A DNA stretch of 64,000 nucleotides from Candidatus Anderseniibacteriota bacterium. GTDB taxonomy: Bacteria > Patescibacteria > Andersenbacteria > UBA10190. Shown in pieces: positions 31,697 through 40,400 of this stretch. The notes below the pieces were generated by a model. That model worked only from the letters and a program-made list of their open reading frames with translations. It was not told the DNA's origin and did not search any database. Position numbers and translations under genes: made by a program. Where the stretch lies: contig JAIOOW010000003.1 in NCBI GenBank assembly GCA_021414205.1, positions 371,834-435,833 of the forward strand, written 5' to 3'. Numbering within the stretch: the first letter of the stretch is position 1; every line of letters starts with the position of its first letter.

Positions 31697-32872
31697 TTAT
31701 TTCTTGCTTGGAAGATACCCGGATGCGAGTTCGAGAGCAAGTGTTGCGATATCGAGTGCGGCATGAGGAAAATCCAGTGCTTTGATATTCTCTATAATTG
31801 CAGTCCTGAGTTGCTGATCGGTTATGAGTCGCTCCACCTCTTGGGTGAGTAGGTGCGGGCTCACGTTTGTGGGGTCGAGTACAAGCGCTGCCCCAGCAGC
31901 TTCGAATGCTAATGCATTTTTGCGCTGATGATCGTTTGCTGCCCCATCTAGCGGGATAATGAGGCTTGGGATTCTGAGGCTTGCGATTTCTGCGAGACTT
32001 GACGCTCCTGCGCGCGTGACTGCACTGTCTGATGCCATGAGTGCTTGTGTCATTTTTGCGCCTTTTAGAGTTGGAAACGATTTGTACATATCTTTTCGCG
32101 GAGATTTCGCTAAGAATTCCTGAGAGACTTTCTCAATGGCAACATGGTGTGCTTCCCCTGTTATATGGATAATTGTCATATTTCCAATGAGTTCGGGAAG
32201 CGATGCAATGAGCGCATCGTTTATCTGCTGGGCGCCCTGGCTTCCTCCCATAACTAGAAGTACATGCTCTTCGGCAGGAATTCCAAATTCCTGCTTGGAT
32301 TCTTTTTTTCTATCGTCTGAAATGAGCGTTCTGGTTGGAGTGCCTGTCACAAACAATTTTTTCTCATACTGTTGCAAATATTGGCGAGAAACGGCGAATC
32401 CGAGCGTTATGGCAGCGGCAAATCGCATCACGAACGCATTTGAGGATCCCGGAACTACATCCGATTCATGTAATAAAATGGGTATCCTATAGATAATCGC
32501 CGCAATGCATACCGGCATGCTTGCGTATCCCCCCTTACTCACAACAACATCCGGCATAATCTTCCACATTTGAATTAGTGCAATAACAATTCCTAGCGGC
32601 AATCGGAACGCAATATCTAGAATATTCATTGCGGATGCGTACCTGCGCATTTTCCCGGACGGAATGTTGTATGTAGGAACTTGATAGCGATTAAAGAATT
32701 CCGTTGCTTCTGCGGTAACAATTCCTAGAAAATAAATTTCTAACAGTTCCGGATCGGTAAATCCTGGGAATGTGGACTGTTTCTCTGTAAACGTCGAGCG
32801 TAAAGCTTCTACAATAGATTCGAACGGCATAATGTGTCCGCCAGTGCCTCCTCCTGTAAGTACGATGCGCAT
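31697..32872 (-). CDS. murG: MurG, lipid II-forming GlcNAc transferase
   Basis: Transfers GlcNAc from UDP-GlcNAc to lipid I. The 391-aa product starts RIVLTGGGTGGHIMPFESIV (G-loop 1), has HESDVVPGSSNAFVMRFA, the second loop LLVMGGSQGAQQINDAL, and AVTRAGASSLAEIASLRIPSL for UDP-GlcNAc binding. An unusual segment of about 20 residues (EKQSTFPGFTDPELLEIYFLG) follows the first loop. 2 bp after ftsW. Confidence 0.95.
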   Translation of the reverse strand: MRIVLTGGGTGGHIMPFESIVEALRSTFTEKQSTFPGFTDPELLEIYFLGIVTAEATEFFNRYQVPTYNIPSGKMRRYASAMNILDIAFRLPLGIVIALIQMWKIMPDVVVSKGGYASMPVCIAAIIYRIPILLHESDVVPGSSNAFVMRFAAAITLGFAVSRQYLQQYEKKLFVTGTPTRTLISDDRKKESKQEFGIPAEEHVLLVMGGSQGAQQINDALIASLPELIGNMTIIHITGEAHHVAIEKVSQEFLAKSPRKDMYKSFPTLKGAKMTQALMASDSAVTRAGASSLAEIASLRIPSLIIPLDGAANDHQRKNALAFEAAGAALVLDPTNVSPHLLTQEVERLITDQQLRTAIIENIKALDFPHAALDIATLALELASGYLPSKK

Positions 32873-32874
32873 AG

Positions 32875-33981
32875 CTATTTAGAAGTATACTTGGAAATGT
32901 TTAATAGCACACCGGATACGAACAAAAGTGCGATTAACGCTGATCCGCCATAGCTAATAAATGGTAATGGAATTCCGGTAAGCGGAGTAATGGCCATTAC
33001 CGATGCCATATTAACGAATGCTTGTACGAGAATCCATGACGTAATGCCCGTTGCCAGCAATCTCCCAAACATGTCCGGAGCTGCTTCGGCGATTTTGTAT
33101 CCCCGATAAATAATGACTGCGAATGCGAGCAATAGGATAACAACGCGGATAAATCCAAGTTCTTCAGCAATAACGGCAAAAATGGAGTCCCCTGCTGGTT
33201 CCGGTAAATAGCTGTATTTTTGACGACTTCGTCCAAAGCCGAGACCCCATAATCCTCCAGTTCCTACGGCGAGCAAGGCCTGATTAATTTGATATCCAAT
33301 GCCCTGAGGGTCTAATTCTGGATGCAGGTATACGAATAAGCGAGCCAGTCTGTAATGCGCAGTACTAATAAGGACGGAAAATGCTGCAATGCCTCCAAGT
33401 CCGATAAATGCCAAGTGTCGTATGCGAATGCCGGCAGAAAACATCATAGAAATTCCTATTGCTGTAATGGTGAATAACGTACCGATATCTGGTTGGAGAA
33501 TAATTAATAAGCTAATCACAGATGTGATAACTAAGAACGGCACAACGCTTTTTTTGAAATCTTTGATTTCGGATCCTTTCTTTTCCAGTAACGCCGCCAA
33601 GTATAAAATGAATCCAAGTTTTGCAAGTTCGCTTGGCTGCAGCGTGATCGGTCCTACTCCAATCCATCGGGCAGATCCTCCTGATACTATCTTTAAGCCA
33701 GGAATAAATACCATAACGAGCAAGATGAGTGCGATAATGATTGCAGGCACCGCGATTTTTCGTAGTTTATGGTATGGCGTATAGAATCCGATTAAGAACG
33801 CAATTATCCCCACTAACAATCCGTAGATTGATTGATGCTTTAAGAAATAAAATGCATCTCCTCCTCGAAACTGTTCTCCTAATACAGATGATGCAGAACC
33901 AACCATGATAATGCCGAAGACCACCAGTCCGAAAATGGTAACTAGAAGGATTCCATCTGCCCGCCCTTTTGCCTGAGCCAT
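32875..33981 (-). CDS. ftsW: FtsW/RodA SEDS glycosyltransferase
   Basis: Polytopic SEDS-family glycan polymerase, 368 aa, about ten TM helices. Family landmarks are HQSIYGLLVG, ARWIGVGPITLQPSELAKLG, and LTGIPLPFISYGGSAL near the C-terminus. Placement directly before murG favours the name ftsW over rodA. The ATG at 33981 has TATACT 7 nt upstream and follows the terminator of the inserted orphan. Confidence 0.95.
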   Translation of the reverse strand: MAQAKGRADGILLVTIFGLVVFGIIMVGSASSVLGEQFRGGDAFYFLKHQSIYGLLVGIIAFLIGFYTPYHKLRKIAVPAIIIALILLVMVFIPGLKIVSGGSARWIGVGPITLQPSELAKLGFILYLAALLEKKGSEIKDFKKSVVPFLVITSVISLLIILQPDIGTLFTITAIGISMMFSAGIRIRHLAFIGLGGIAAFSVLISTAHYRLARLFVYLHPELDPQGIGYQINQALLAVGTGGLWGLGFGRSRQKYSYLPEPAGDSIFAVIAEELGFIRVVILLLAFAVIIYRGYKIAEAAPDMFGRLLATGITSWILVQAFVNMASVMAITPLTGIPLPFISYGGSALIALLFVSGVLLNISKYTSK

Positions 33982-33988
33982 AGGTATT

Positions 33989-33994
33989 AGTATA
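33989..33994 (-). promoter_or_regulatory. -10 box of leaderless ftsW promoter
   Basis: TATACT, 7 nt before ATG 33981; restarts transcription of ftsW-murG-murC after the orphan pair. Confidence 0.6.
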
Positions 33995-34004
33995 CATGAA
34001 AAAG

Positions 34005-34028
34005 AAATCCCCGGCCGGTGGTCGGGGG
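34005..34028 (-). terminator. Terminator after orphan 34033-34422
   Basis: Minus strand CCCCGACC, short loop, GGCCGGGG (one mismatch) followed by ATTTCTTTTTC. Confidence 0.75.
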
Positions 34029-34032
34029 TGTG

Positions 34033-34422
34033 TTACGTCTCTTGCATATTCTTCAGAACTTCCTGAAGAGCGCAATTCTCTGGCTTTGTTCCGCATGTCG
34101 ATATCCACGTGCTCGTTTTCGGGTCTCCAATAAGGGTTGCAAGTCTCTTGATAAGGCATTCAACAATTACGCAGGCAGAAAGATAAGTTATCGGACGTTG
34201 CAGTCTCTCGGCAGCCACTTCTGCGAGATAATTCGTTTCTTGTCGAAGGTTAGTCTTGAGATTAAAATCATCCATGCCTGATTCGTCGAATTGCTTGAGA
34301 AGCTTGTATGCCGTACAAAAAACGGTGATATTTTCAAGTCTCTGATTCGGATTTTCTCCGCATTGATGAATAATCGCTAGTCGCAGATATTGCGTGAAGG
34401 GACCATACAAGTATTTTGCCAT
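34033..34422 (-). CDS. Orphan protein, 129 aa
   Basis: Unrecognised and mostly helical, with no TM helix. Visible stretches are MAKYLYGPFTQYLRLAII, the central KTNLRQETNYLAEVAAERLQ, and five Cys, among them CVIVECLIK and CGTKPENC. Start set at 34422, where AAAGGA lies 9 nt upstream; the longer in-frame ORF runs back over the promoter and into the divergent gene's leader. Own promoter and terminator. Inserted between murD and ftsW. Confidence 0.65.
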   Translation of the reverse strand: MAKYLYGPFTQYLRLAIIHQCGENPNQRLENITVFCTAYKLLKQFDESGMDDFNLKTNLRQETNYLAEVAAERLQRPITYLSACVIVECLIKRLATLIGDPKTSTWISTCGTKPENCALQEVLKNMQET

Positions 34423-34471
34423 GTTTCGGATCCTTTCTGGAAAAGAACAGTCTAAATATGCGCCTATATTT

Positions 34472-34500
34472 GGTATGCGCTTTGCAATGGTAAGAGTCAA
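34472..34500 (-). promoter_or_regulatory. Promoter of orphan 34033-34422
   Basis: TTGACT (34500-34495), 17-bp spacer, CATACC (34477-34472); 78 nt from -35 to ATG. Confidence 0.6.
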
Positions 34501-34512
34501 TATGGTTTCCGG

Positions 34513-34541
34513 TTGCTATTTCCAGAAGATTCGCGTACAAC
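34513..34541 (+). promoter_or_regulatory. Promoter of orphan 34601-35185
   Basis: TTGCTA (34513-34518), 17-bp spacer, TACAAC (34536-34541); 88 nt from -35 to ATG. Back to back with the promoter at 34472-34500, only 12 bp apart. Confidence 0.5.
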
Positions 34542-34600
34542 TATGTATTGTCTATGAATGGCTTGTTCTTTACCTGCGTAATACTAGAGAGGGCGTTTCT

Positions 34601-35185
34601 ATGCTAGATCAAAATAGTGCCATTGGCTGGGTTCGTATTGCGGGGAGTGCAGAAGCAATCGCTCGAGCTACTCCGCCGTATTGGAGGCTCACTCCTAACG
34701 TTTCTGGTGAAGTAAAGCAGCAACTCGTGCATGAAGTTCGAGTTACTGGTACTGCAGACGGAGTAAATATGGTTGACGGAATGGAGCAAGGAGCAAGTTT
34801 TCTTCTCTGGTTTCAGATGTATGGGTCATGGTCTGTCGTAAGCGACGATGGAAAACATGTACTCGTTATTGATCTCCAAAAAGTTCCAGATGTGGCTTCG
34901 TCGATTGTAATGGATCCCGTACAAGAAATTGTTGGCAAGATCAGCGTGTACGGAGCTCCCGATTTAGCTCGAGCTGGAAACCTTGATCGATGGAGGTGCG
35001 TTGTAAACGGAAGAGAATTTCTTGTTCAATCGATGCGCGTATATGGAGAAGTCACTCACGACAATTTTCAAACCGTCGAGAATGTGTCCCCAGAAAATCG
35101 GGCAAAGTATCGCCAACAATGGCTGTCGTTTAATGGAGTGTTGCGCACAGACATTGAAGGAAATGCCTCGATAGAGGTTAGATGA
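34601..35185 (+). CDS. Orphan protein, 194 aa
   Basis: Unrecognised, likely soluble and beta-rich. Stretches include VKQQLVHEVRVTGTADGVN, LLWFQMYGSWSVVSDDGKHV, RWRCVVNGREFLVQSMRVYG and a C-terminus WLSFNGVLRTDIEGNASIEV. Start at 34601, where AGAGGG lies 7 nt upstream; a longer ORF opening at 34394 is rejected because it covers both divergent promoters. Own promoter and a perfect 8-bp terminator. It is the only plus-strand gene within the scpA-murC block. Confidence 0.68.
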   Translation: MLDQNSAIGWVRIAGSAEAIARATPPYWRLTPNVSGEVKQQLVHEVRVTGTADGVNMVDGMEQGASFLLWFQMYGSWSVVSDDGKHVLVIDLQKVPDVASSIVMDPVQEIVGKISVYGAPDLARAGNLDRWRCVVNGREFLVQSMRVYGEVTHDNFQTVENVSPENRAKYRQQWLSFNGVLRTDIEGNASIEVR

Positions 35186-35186
35186 A

Positions 35187-35217
35187 AACACCGCAAGGAC
35201 GCGGTGTTATTTTTTTA
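35187..35217 (+). terminator. Terminator between orphan 34601-35185 and murD
   Basis: AACACCGC - AAGGAC - GCGGTGTT (8 bp) followed by ATTTTTTTAG; lies between converging genes and may serve both. Confidence 0.9.
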
Positions 35218-36607
35218 GTTTTTCAACAGCTTCAATAAACGCATCTCCTCGATCAAATTCATGCAAAAATAGTCCGAAGCTTGTAGCACCCGGAGAAAGC
35301 AATACGGTATCGCCTTCTTTTGCAAATTCGGATGCGCTAGACACAACTTCTTCCATAGATGAAGCGTAATATGAATGCGCAGGCGTTACCGGAAGAATTT
35401 CTTGCTTCATGCGATCAGTCGCCGTTCCAGGGAGCCAGATGAGGTGCTTGAGATTTTTTTGTTGAGAAATTTGTTGTGCAAGATTTTGAAATTCGAGCGC
35501 TTTATCTGAGCCGCCGAGAATAAGTATGAGAGGATTTTCTTGAATCGATTTAAGTGCTGCGATAGTCGCATCGGGCATTGTCGCAGTTGTATCGTTGATG
35601 TATTTCACGCCGCCTATTTCTCGCACTAACTGCATGCGATGCTTGAGCTGAGGAATTGCTTTGAGTGCCGATGTAATCTGCTGCGGCATTGCGCTATGGA
35701 GTAATGCAATTAAAATTGCTGGCAGTTTATTGCGAAGCTCGTGTGGTGACGAATGAGGAATGTCTAAAGCGGTGCAAATAGTTTGTTCCTGATTATTCCA
35801 ATTTGTTTTCACGTCTCCCCCATCAACCCAAATTCCTAACCCATGTTCTGGCAAAGGTTTTAGTGAATACCAGTATAACTGCCCTTTTACATCTTTCTCC
35901 CAAGTTCGAATTATTTCGTCGTCGTAATTTAGTATCGCAATGTCATCGTGTGTTTGATCTTTTATAATTTGCTTTTTTACCTCGATATATTCTTCATACG
36001 AAGAGTAGGTATTCAAGTGGTCTTTATATATGGAAGTGCACACTGCAATGTGTGGGCTTATATGTGTTTCTTGTAACGCTTCTAATCTCCAGCTTGAAAT
36101 TTCAAATACAATTGGACTGGTTTTAGATGAAATGGTCTCAAGTTCGCCTAACGGCGATACGCCGTCAATTCCTACGGCAGTAGTTTCTGTGATGAAGTTT
36201 TTGAGTGTGTGAAAAATCGCATGCGATGTTGTCGTCTTTCCTTTTGATCCGGTAATGCCAATGATTCGCTGCCGCCCAACTTGATTGAAAAAAATACTGC
36301 TGTCCATCATGACTGGAATATTTTTCTCTCGAGCTTGTTCTAATAATGGCGCTTTGCGCGGAACTGCAGGATTCCTCAAAACCATATCTACGTCATCTAG
36401 ATTAATTTCATCCTGACTGCCGAATATATATTTTATGCCGGAAATATCTGAAAGCTTTTGTATAGAAGGCTCTAGTTGTTCCTGTGACTTTGTATCTGAA
36501 ACAGTTATCTGCGCATTTTGAGAAGCAAGCCATTTGATATTGCCGATTGCTCCTCCATGCAAACCTAGTCCGAGAACGAGAACATGCTTGCCGACAAAAG
36601 AATCCAT
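35207..36607 (-). CDS. murD: UDP-MurNAc-L-Ala--D-Glu ligase (MurD)
   Basis: Second ligase of the peptidoglycan precursor pathway, 466 aa. The N-terminus HVLVLGLGLHGGAIGNIKWL, the ATP loop IIGITGSKGKTTTSHAIFH and the C-terminal domain (YINDTTATMPDATIAALKS, LILGGSDKALEF, LLSPGATSFGLFLHEFDRG) match MurD. Start at 36607, 1 bp after mraY; the longer in-frame ORF overlaps mraY. Confidence 0.94.
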   Translation of the reverse strand: MDSFVGKHVLVLGLGLHGGAIGNIKWLASQNAQITVSDTKSQEQLEPSIQKLSDISGIKYIFGSQDEINLDDVDMVLRNPAVPRKAPLLEQAREKNIPVMMDSSIFFNQVGRQRIIGITGSKGKTTTSHAIFHTLKNFITETTAVGIDGVSPLGELETISSKTSPIVFEISSWRLEALQETHISPHIAVCTSIYKDHLNTYSSYEEYIEVKKQIIKDQTHDDIAILNYDDEIIRTWEKDVKGQLYWYSLKPLPEHGLGIWVDGGDVKTNWNNQEQTICTALDIPHSSPHELRNKLPAILIALLHSAMPQQITSALKAIPQLKHRMQLVREIGGVKYINDTTATMPDATIAALKSIQENPLILILGGSDKALEFQNLAQQISQQKNLKHLIWLPGTATDRMKQEILPVTPAHSYYASSMEEVVSSASEFAKEGDTVLLSPGATSFGLFLHEFDRGDAFIEAVEKLKK

Positions 36608-36608
36608 A

Positions 36609-37688
36609 TTATTTACCAGCACCCATGCCGAGTAATCCGATAACAAGCCCAATACTTGCGGAGACCGCAGATACGATCCAGAATCGCATTGTTACTTTTG
36701 TCTCAGGCCAGCCGAGCGCTTCAAAGTGATGATGAATGGGCGTGGAAAGAAATATTTTCTTATGAAATAGTTTTTTGGATGTCATTTGAACAATGACTGA
36801 TAGTGATTCTATGACCAATGGAAACGCAATGATCGGCAATACTAATGCAGAATTTGTAAGCATTGCAATAATCCCAAGCGTAGTACCTAGGCTCATGGCG
36901 CCGGTGTCTCCCATGAAGAATCTGGCGGGATATACGTTGAACCATAAGAACGCAAGGATGCCCCCGGAGATTGCGGCGCACAGCATGGATAATTCTATTC
37001 TCCCTAACGCAAATGCTAAGGCGGTGTATGCAGAAAAGGAAAAGAGCAGCATTCCTCCTGCTAGACCGTCTAATCCGTCTGCTTCATTCACGGAAAATGC
37101 GGTTGAAACAATAACGAGCATAAAGAGCGGAATGTACCACCATCCGATTTCGAAATCTCCAATGCCCGGTACGTGAATCGTGCTCCAATCAAGCTTAGTA
37201 TAAAACCACCATGCTCCAAATGCCGCAACTATCGTATATAGGAATAAACGATGTTTCATTCTAAGCCCTCCGCCGTGCGGCCCTTTCCCTTTTACGTTTA
37301 AATAATCATCAAGCAAGCCAACGAGCGCAGAGGCTACGAGTGCCCCGAGTGGTAATAGTGTTTGCGGGCGGCTTAGAAAATTAAGCGCATAGGTGAGGTT
37401 GGATGGGAATAGCTCGCTTAAAATCCAAAACAGAAGCGCAAGAATTGTTACAGTGCCCCAAATGATAATCCCTCCGCCTACGGGAGTGCCTGCTTTTTTT
37501 GCGTGGAGCTTGGAGTACAGCGGGGTATTTCCGGTATTGCGAATATTTTTTCCAAATTTATAGATATACAGAATATTTGTCAGCACGGGCGTGAGCAAGA
37601 ACGCAATCAAAAACGTGAGCGTGCCGATTCCGACGATACGCGTTACGTTTGCAACCAAATTTGGATCAGAGAAAGCAATCATGGCCAT
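36609..37688 (-). CDS. mraY: Phospho-MurNAc-pentapeptide transferase (MraY)
   Basis: Makes lipid I from UDP-MurNAc-pentapeptide and undecaprenyl phosphate. The 359-aa polytopic product contains KKAGTPVGGGIIIWG, LVGLLDDYLNVKGKG (the DD motif), NEADGLDGLAGG, and FFMGDTGAMSLG. ATG 37688 is used here; ATG 37682 (third codon) is an alternative with TATACA 5 nt before it. Overlaps the dacA-like gene by 10 bp. Confidence 0.96.
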   Translation of the reverse strand: MAMIAFSDPNLVANVTRIVGIGTLTFLIAFLLTPVLTNILYIYKFGKNIRNTGNTPLYSKLHAKKAGTPVGGGIIIWGTVTILALLFWILSELFPSNLTYALNFLSRPQTLLPLGALVASALVGLLDDYLNVKGKGPHGGGLRMKHRLFLYTIVAAFGAWWFYTKLDWSTIHVPGIGDFEIGWWYIPLFMLVIVSTAFSVNEADGLDGLAGGMLLFSFSAYTALAFALGRIELSMLCAAISGGILAFLWFNVYPARFFMGDTGAMSLGTTLGIIAMLTNSALVLPIIAFPLVIESLSVIVQMTSKKLFHKKIFLSTPIHHHFEALGWPETKVTMRFWIVSAVSASIGLVIGLLGMGAGK

Positions 37689-38569
37689 GTATAGTTTCTG
37701 TATACGTACTCTACAACAGTCTTCATGTCTTGGAAACGGTCATCGCTCCCGAGGATAACCGCTCCTATTTTTTGTCCATTTGGGCCAGTGGTGATAATTG
37801 CTAAATTTTCTTTTGCTGCAAGAGTGTATCCTGTTTTTGCCGCAAGAATCGGTAGATAAGTTCCTAGTAATTTATCCGTCGTTACAAATGTATGCTTGTT
37901 TCCTTCAAGTGAAATGATCTCTCCTTTCTGTTGAGAGAGGAATGGTCGCAAAAACGGGTCGTTATATGCATTCATGAGCATGTGCTGAACATCTCGAGCA
38001 GTAGAATGCTGGATGCCTTCCTGTAATCCAGTTGAATTCGCCTGGAGCGTATGGAAGAGTCCGTGCGATGCGGCATAGGTATTCGAGTATTCAACGAATG
38101 CTGCTTCTGATCCTTTCGCCGCAACTGCAAGCGACACCATTGCATCGTTTGCGGACGGAATTAAACTTGCTTCGTATAAATCAGCAGCAGATATATGCTC
38201 TCCCGGAATAAGCTTGATGCCCACGCCTTCTGACTGCGCTTTTTTTACTTCGGGCGGAATTGTAACTATTTGACTTGGAGGAACGAGGGATCTGGCAACA
38301 ACGGTGGATAGTAATTTATTTAAGCTTGCAATTGGTCGCTCTGTGTCCGCGTTCCGTTCGTATAAAATCGTATCTGTTGTAATATCCCATACCAGCGCAG
38401 ACCCGGCGGTAAGGTCGACGTCGACAGCATTTCCTGTTTTTGTTGGTATTCTTTGAGCTGTTTGCTGAAGTTGTTCTGGAGCAAGTCCAGCTGGCAGGCA
38501 TGTTGAAATTGGCTGCTGTAAAATCATGCAGCCAATAACCGTCGCTACGCCTTGAAGAATCGGAATCAT
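37679..38569 (-). CDS. D-alanyl-D-alanine carboxypeptidase (PBP5-like)
   Basis: Serine peptidase of the S11 family that trims pentapeptides. The 296-aa product has an N-terminal signal or anchor segment (ILQGVATVIGCMILQQPI). The SxxK nucleophile is in RPIASLNKLLSTV, the SxN motif in LIPSANDAMVSL, and KTG in LAAKTGYTLAAKE. No C-terminal amphipathic anchor is evident. ATGA overlap with scpB. Confidence 0.92.
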   Translation of the reverse strand: MIPILQGVATVIGCMILQQPISTCLPAGLAPEQLQQTAQRIPTKTGNAVDVDLTAGSALVWDITTDTILYERNADTERPIASLNKLLSTVVARSLVPPSQIVTIPPEVKKAQSEGVGIKLIPGEHISAADLYEASLIPSANDAMVSLAVAAKGSEAAFVEYSNTYAASHGLFHTLQANSTGLQEGIQHSTARDVQHMLMNAYNDPFLRPFLSQQKGEIISLEGNKHTFVTTDKLLGTYLPILAAKTGYTLAAKENLAIITTGPNGQKIGAVILGSDDRFQDMKTVVEYVYRNYTWP

Positions 38570-39096
38570 TTTTCCTGAGTTACTAATCGATCGATATCTT
38601 CGCTTCTGGATAGATTTTCGAATTCTGGGAGTTCTTCTTTTTTCGTGATGCCGAGGTGCATCAATGCATCTTCCGAAATATCGTAAAGCGACGCTTTTCC
38701 GGAGGTGCGGATTTGTCTCAGTAGTCCACGTAGTAGTAATTGTCGAATCATTCTGCGAGAATCAACGCCGCGAATAGAATCTATGTCGTATCGGGAAATG
38801 GGCCCTTTATATGCAATAACGGAAAGCGTTTCCATTGCAGCTTTTGAAAGTTCGTTTCCTCCTTCTTCCGCAAATTGCGCTAAAAATTCCGCAACTTCTT
38901 GACTGGTTACCAATTGAGCGTGTGTATTTGTAGTAACCAAGGCTAATCCGTGATGTTGTAATTCGGCAGATAATTCTTCCAATGCTTTTTTGATCTGTTC
39001 TTCTGGTACGTTTAATAATTGAGATAAATCAGAAAACGTCACTGCTTCTCCGGCAGTAAACAGCAGCGCTTCAATGTGTTGAGTGAGGCTTGTCAT
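38566..39096 (-). CDS. scpB: Segregation and condensation protein B
   Basis: Winged-helix partner of ScpA/SMC, 176 aa: HIEALLFTAGEAVTFSDLSQLL, then AALETLSVIAYKGPISR-like IAYKGPISRYDIDSIRGV and LLRQIRTSGKASLYDISED. Four-base overlaps with scpA and the dacA-like gene. Confidence 0.95.
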   Translation of the reverse strand: MTSLTQHIEALLFTAGEAVTFSDLSQLLNVPEEQIKKALEELSAELQHHGLALVTTNTHAQLVTSQEVAEFLAQFAEEGGNELSKAAMETLSVIAYKGPISRYDIDSIRGVDSRRMIRQLLLRGLLRQIRTSGKASLYDISEDALMHLGITKKEELPEFENLSRSEDIDRLVTQEK

Positions 39097-39797
39097 ATTT
39101 TATGTACTGTAAGTGTACTAAATGCCCCGTCTTGTTCCAATCGAACAGAATTCTTACGCGCCATTTCTAAAACCGCCAAAAACGAGACTGCCTGTTCTTG
39201 CCGAGTTGATCCGCGTACAGTGTCTTGGAAAATTAATTTCTTTGCTGTTGCTAGTCTGTCTTGAAATAGTGCTAAGATATCTTTCATGGATCGTCCGCGT
39301 TGGACTAAGTGCGCGGAAGGTTGCGGAGCGGGAGGTATTCGGTTAATTAAATGTTGTAATGCACCGGCGATTTGCTCAGATGTTATATTTGGCATTCCCG
39401 TTTCTGCGCGCTCTTGAAATTCTCCTTCTGCAAAATAGTGAGCAGGTAAAAGAGGTTTTGCATTCCATCTTGCGTGCAATACCTCTGCGATTGCGCGGAA
39501 TTTTTCATATTGAGACAGTCTGTATTGCAAGTCAGAAATTTCTTCTTCCTCTTCAGTTTTTTGCGACGGCACCATTTGCCGAACTTTAATGAGTAGCAAT
39601 GTTGAGGCAACGACTAAGAATGATCCGATAATCTCAGTATCTATTTCATGTTCTTTTATATACTGCAAAAAAGAATCAGTGAGATTTTTCAGGTTAATTT
39701 CAGATAGGCTAATCTGCTCTTTTTTTGCCAGCTCAACTAATAGGTCGTACGGCCCTTCGTATTGCTCGATTTTTACTTCAGGAAGCGCAAATTGCAT
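39093..39797 (-). CDS. scpA: Segregation and condensation protein A
   Basis: Kleisin subunit of the SMC condensin, 234 aa. The N-terminus EVKIEQYEGPYDLLVELAKKEQISLSEI and VVASTLLLIKVRQMVP are diagnostic; the C-terminal winged helix contains TRQEQAVSFLAVLEMARKNSV. Start at 39797 (MQFALPEVKIE), 6 nt after TATGCT; the longer ORF adds a non-conserved tail overlapping the divergent promoter region. Confidence 0.95.
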   Translation of the reverse strand: MQFALPEVKIEQYEGPYDLLVELAKKEQISLSEINLKNLTDSFLQYIKEHEIDTEIIGSFLVVASTLLLIKVRQMVPSQKTEEEEEISDLQYRLSQYEKFRAIAEVLHARWNAKPLLPAHYFAEGEFQERAETGMPNITSEQIAGALQHLINRIPPAPQPSAHLVQRGRSMKDILALFQDRLATAKKLIFQDTVRGSTRQEQAVSFLAVLEMARKNSVRLEQDGAFSTLTVHKI

Positions 39798-39803
39798 TCC
39801 TAG

Positions 39804-39809
39804 AGCATA
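39804..39809 (-). promoter_or_regulatory. -10 box of leaderless scpA-dcw promoter
   Basis: TATGCT, 6 nt before ATG 39797. Confidence 0.55.
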
Positions 39810-39820
39810 CCAAGTAATGG

Positions 39821-39849
39821 TTGACACATCTAGGGCGAATAGGTACATA
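39821..39849 (+). promoter_or_regulatory. Promoter of orphan 39897-40244
   Basis: TTGACA (39821-39826), 17-bp spacer, TACATA (39844-39849); 76 nt to ATG. Promoter and leader are homologous to 40323-40400. Confidence 0.75.
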
Positions 39850-39896
39850 TGCAATAGGGTTTACAGTCGATAGTTGTTCATTTTATGGAGGCTTCG

Positions 39897-40244
39897 ATGA
39901 ATAGGACACTTGAAACGGAAGCGAAAAGATTGGAAGAGGTTCCACTCGCACTTCAAGTTCTTCTGGAGCAGGGTGAGATAGTGGTGCCTATCCTCGTAAG
40001 GTCGAACGTCATTCAAGAAGATGACAAGACAGGAGTTCGTCCGGCATTGGCGCTGGTAGTCACGCTGCTTCGAGGAGGGGTTGCGAAGGTGTGGGTAAAA
40101 GTTGTCGAGCAATCTGAGGTTACTCCTATCGTGGCGCGAGACATGATAGCGGGCCAATTCCATGCATTTCATTCTGATGCTGAGTTGGTTGCGACTGTGG
40201 AACGTGGCGATAGGCATATCGCCGTGGTGATGCTCAAAAAATAA
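39897..40244 (+). CDS. Orphan protein, 115 aa
   Basis: Unrecognised small alpha/beta protein. Stretches are MNRTLETEAKRLEEVPLALQ, LALVVTLLRGGVAKVWVKVV and a C-terminus VERGDRHIAVVMLKK. The ATG at 39897 is chosen over ATG 39885 because GGAGG lies 5 nt before it and the 39885 codon is itself part of that Shine-Dalgarno region. Own promoter and terminator. Divergent from scpA and followed by a second orphan with a related leader. Confidence 0.68.
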   Translation: MNRTLETEAKRLEEVPLALQVLLEQGEIVVPILVRSNVIQEDDKTGVRPALALVVTLLRGGVAKVWVKVVEQSEVTPIVARDMIAGQFHAFHSDAELVATVERGDRHIAVVMLKK

Positions 40245-40272
40245 TGCTTTCTATCCAAGTAATGTCCTTGGG

Positions 40273-40302
40273 TCCCCGACTAACAACCGGGGATTTTTAT
40301 TG
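40273..40302 (+). terminator. Terminator after orphan 39897-40244
   Basis: TCCCCG (40273-40278), 9-nt loop, CGGGGA (40288-40293), then TTTTTATTG. Confidence 0.8.
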
Positions 40303-40322
40303 ATCAGCATACCAACTATTGA

Positions 40323-40351
40323 TTGACAAATCCAGCTGGAACAGGTATACA
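40323..40351 (+). promoter_or_regulatory. Promoter of orphan 40401-40889
   Basis: TTGACA (40323-40328), 17-bp spacer, TATACA (40346-40351); 78 nt to ATG. Near-consensus promoter. Confidence 0.8.
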
Positions 40352-40375
40352 TGCATGAGGTTCAAGTTAGATACC

Positions 40376-40389
40376 CTGTTCATTTTATG
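40376..40389 (+). repeat. Shared leader element of two adjacent orphans
   Basis: GTTCATTTTATGGA ending just before the ATG region occurs here and at about 39875-39888. In both copies it forms the last part of the leader and supplies the start of the Shine-Dalgarno. Confidence 0.75.
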
Positions 40390-40400
40390 GAAAGACTGTC

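Noticed and set aside
34394..34600. Long plus-strand ORF start at 34394 for the orphan at 34601
   Set aside because: It would overlap the divergent gene start and both promoters; ATG 34601 has AGAGGG 7 nt upstream.
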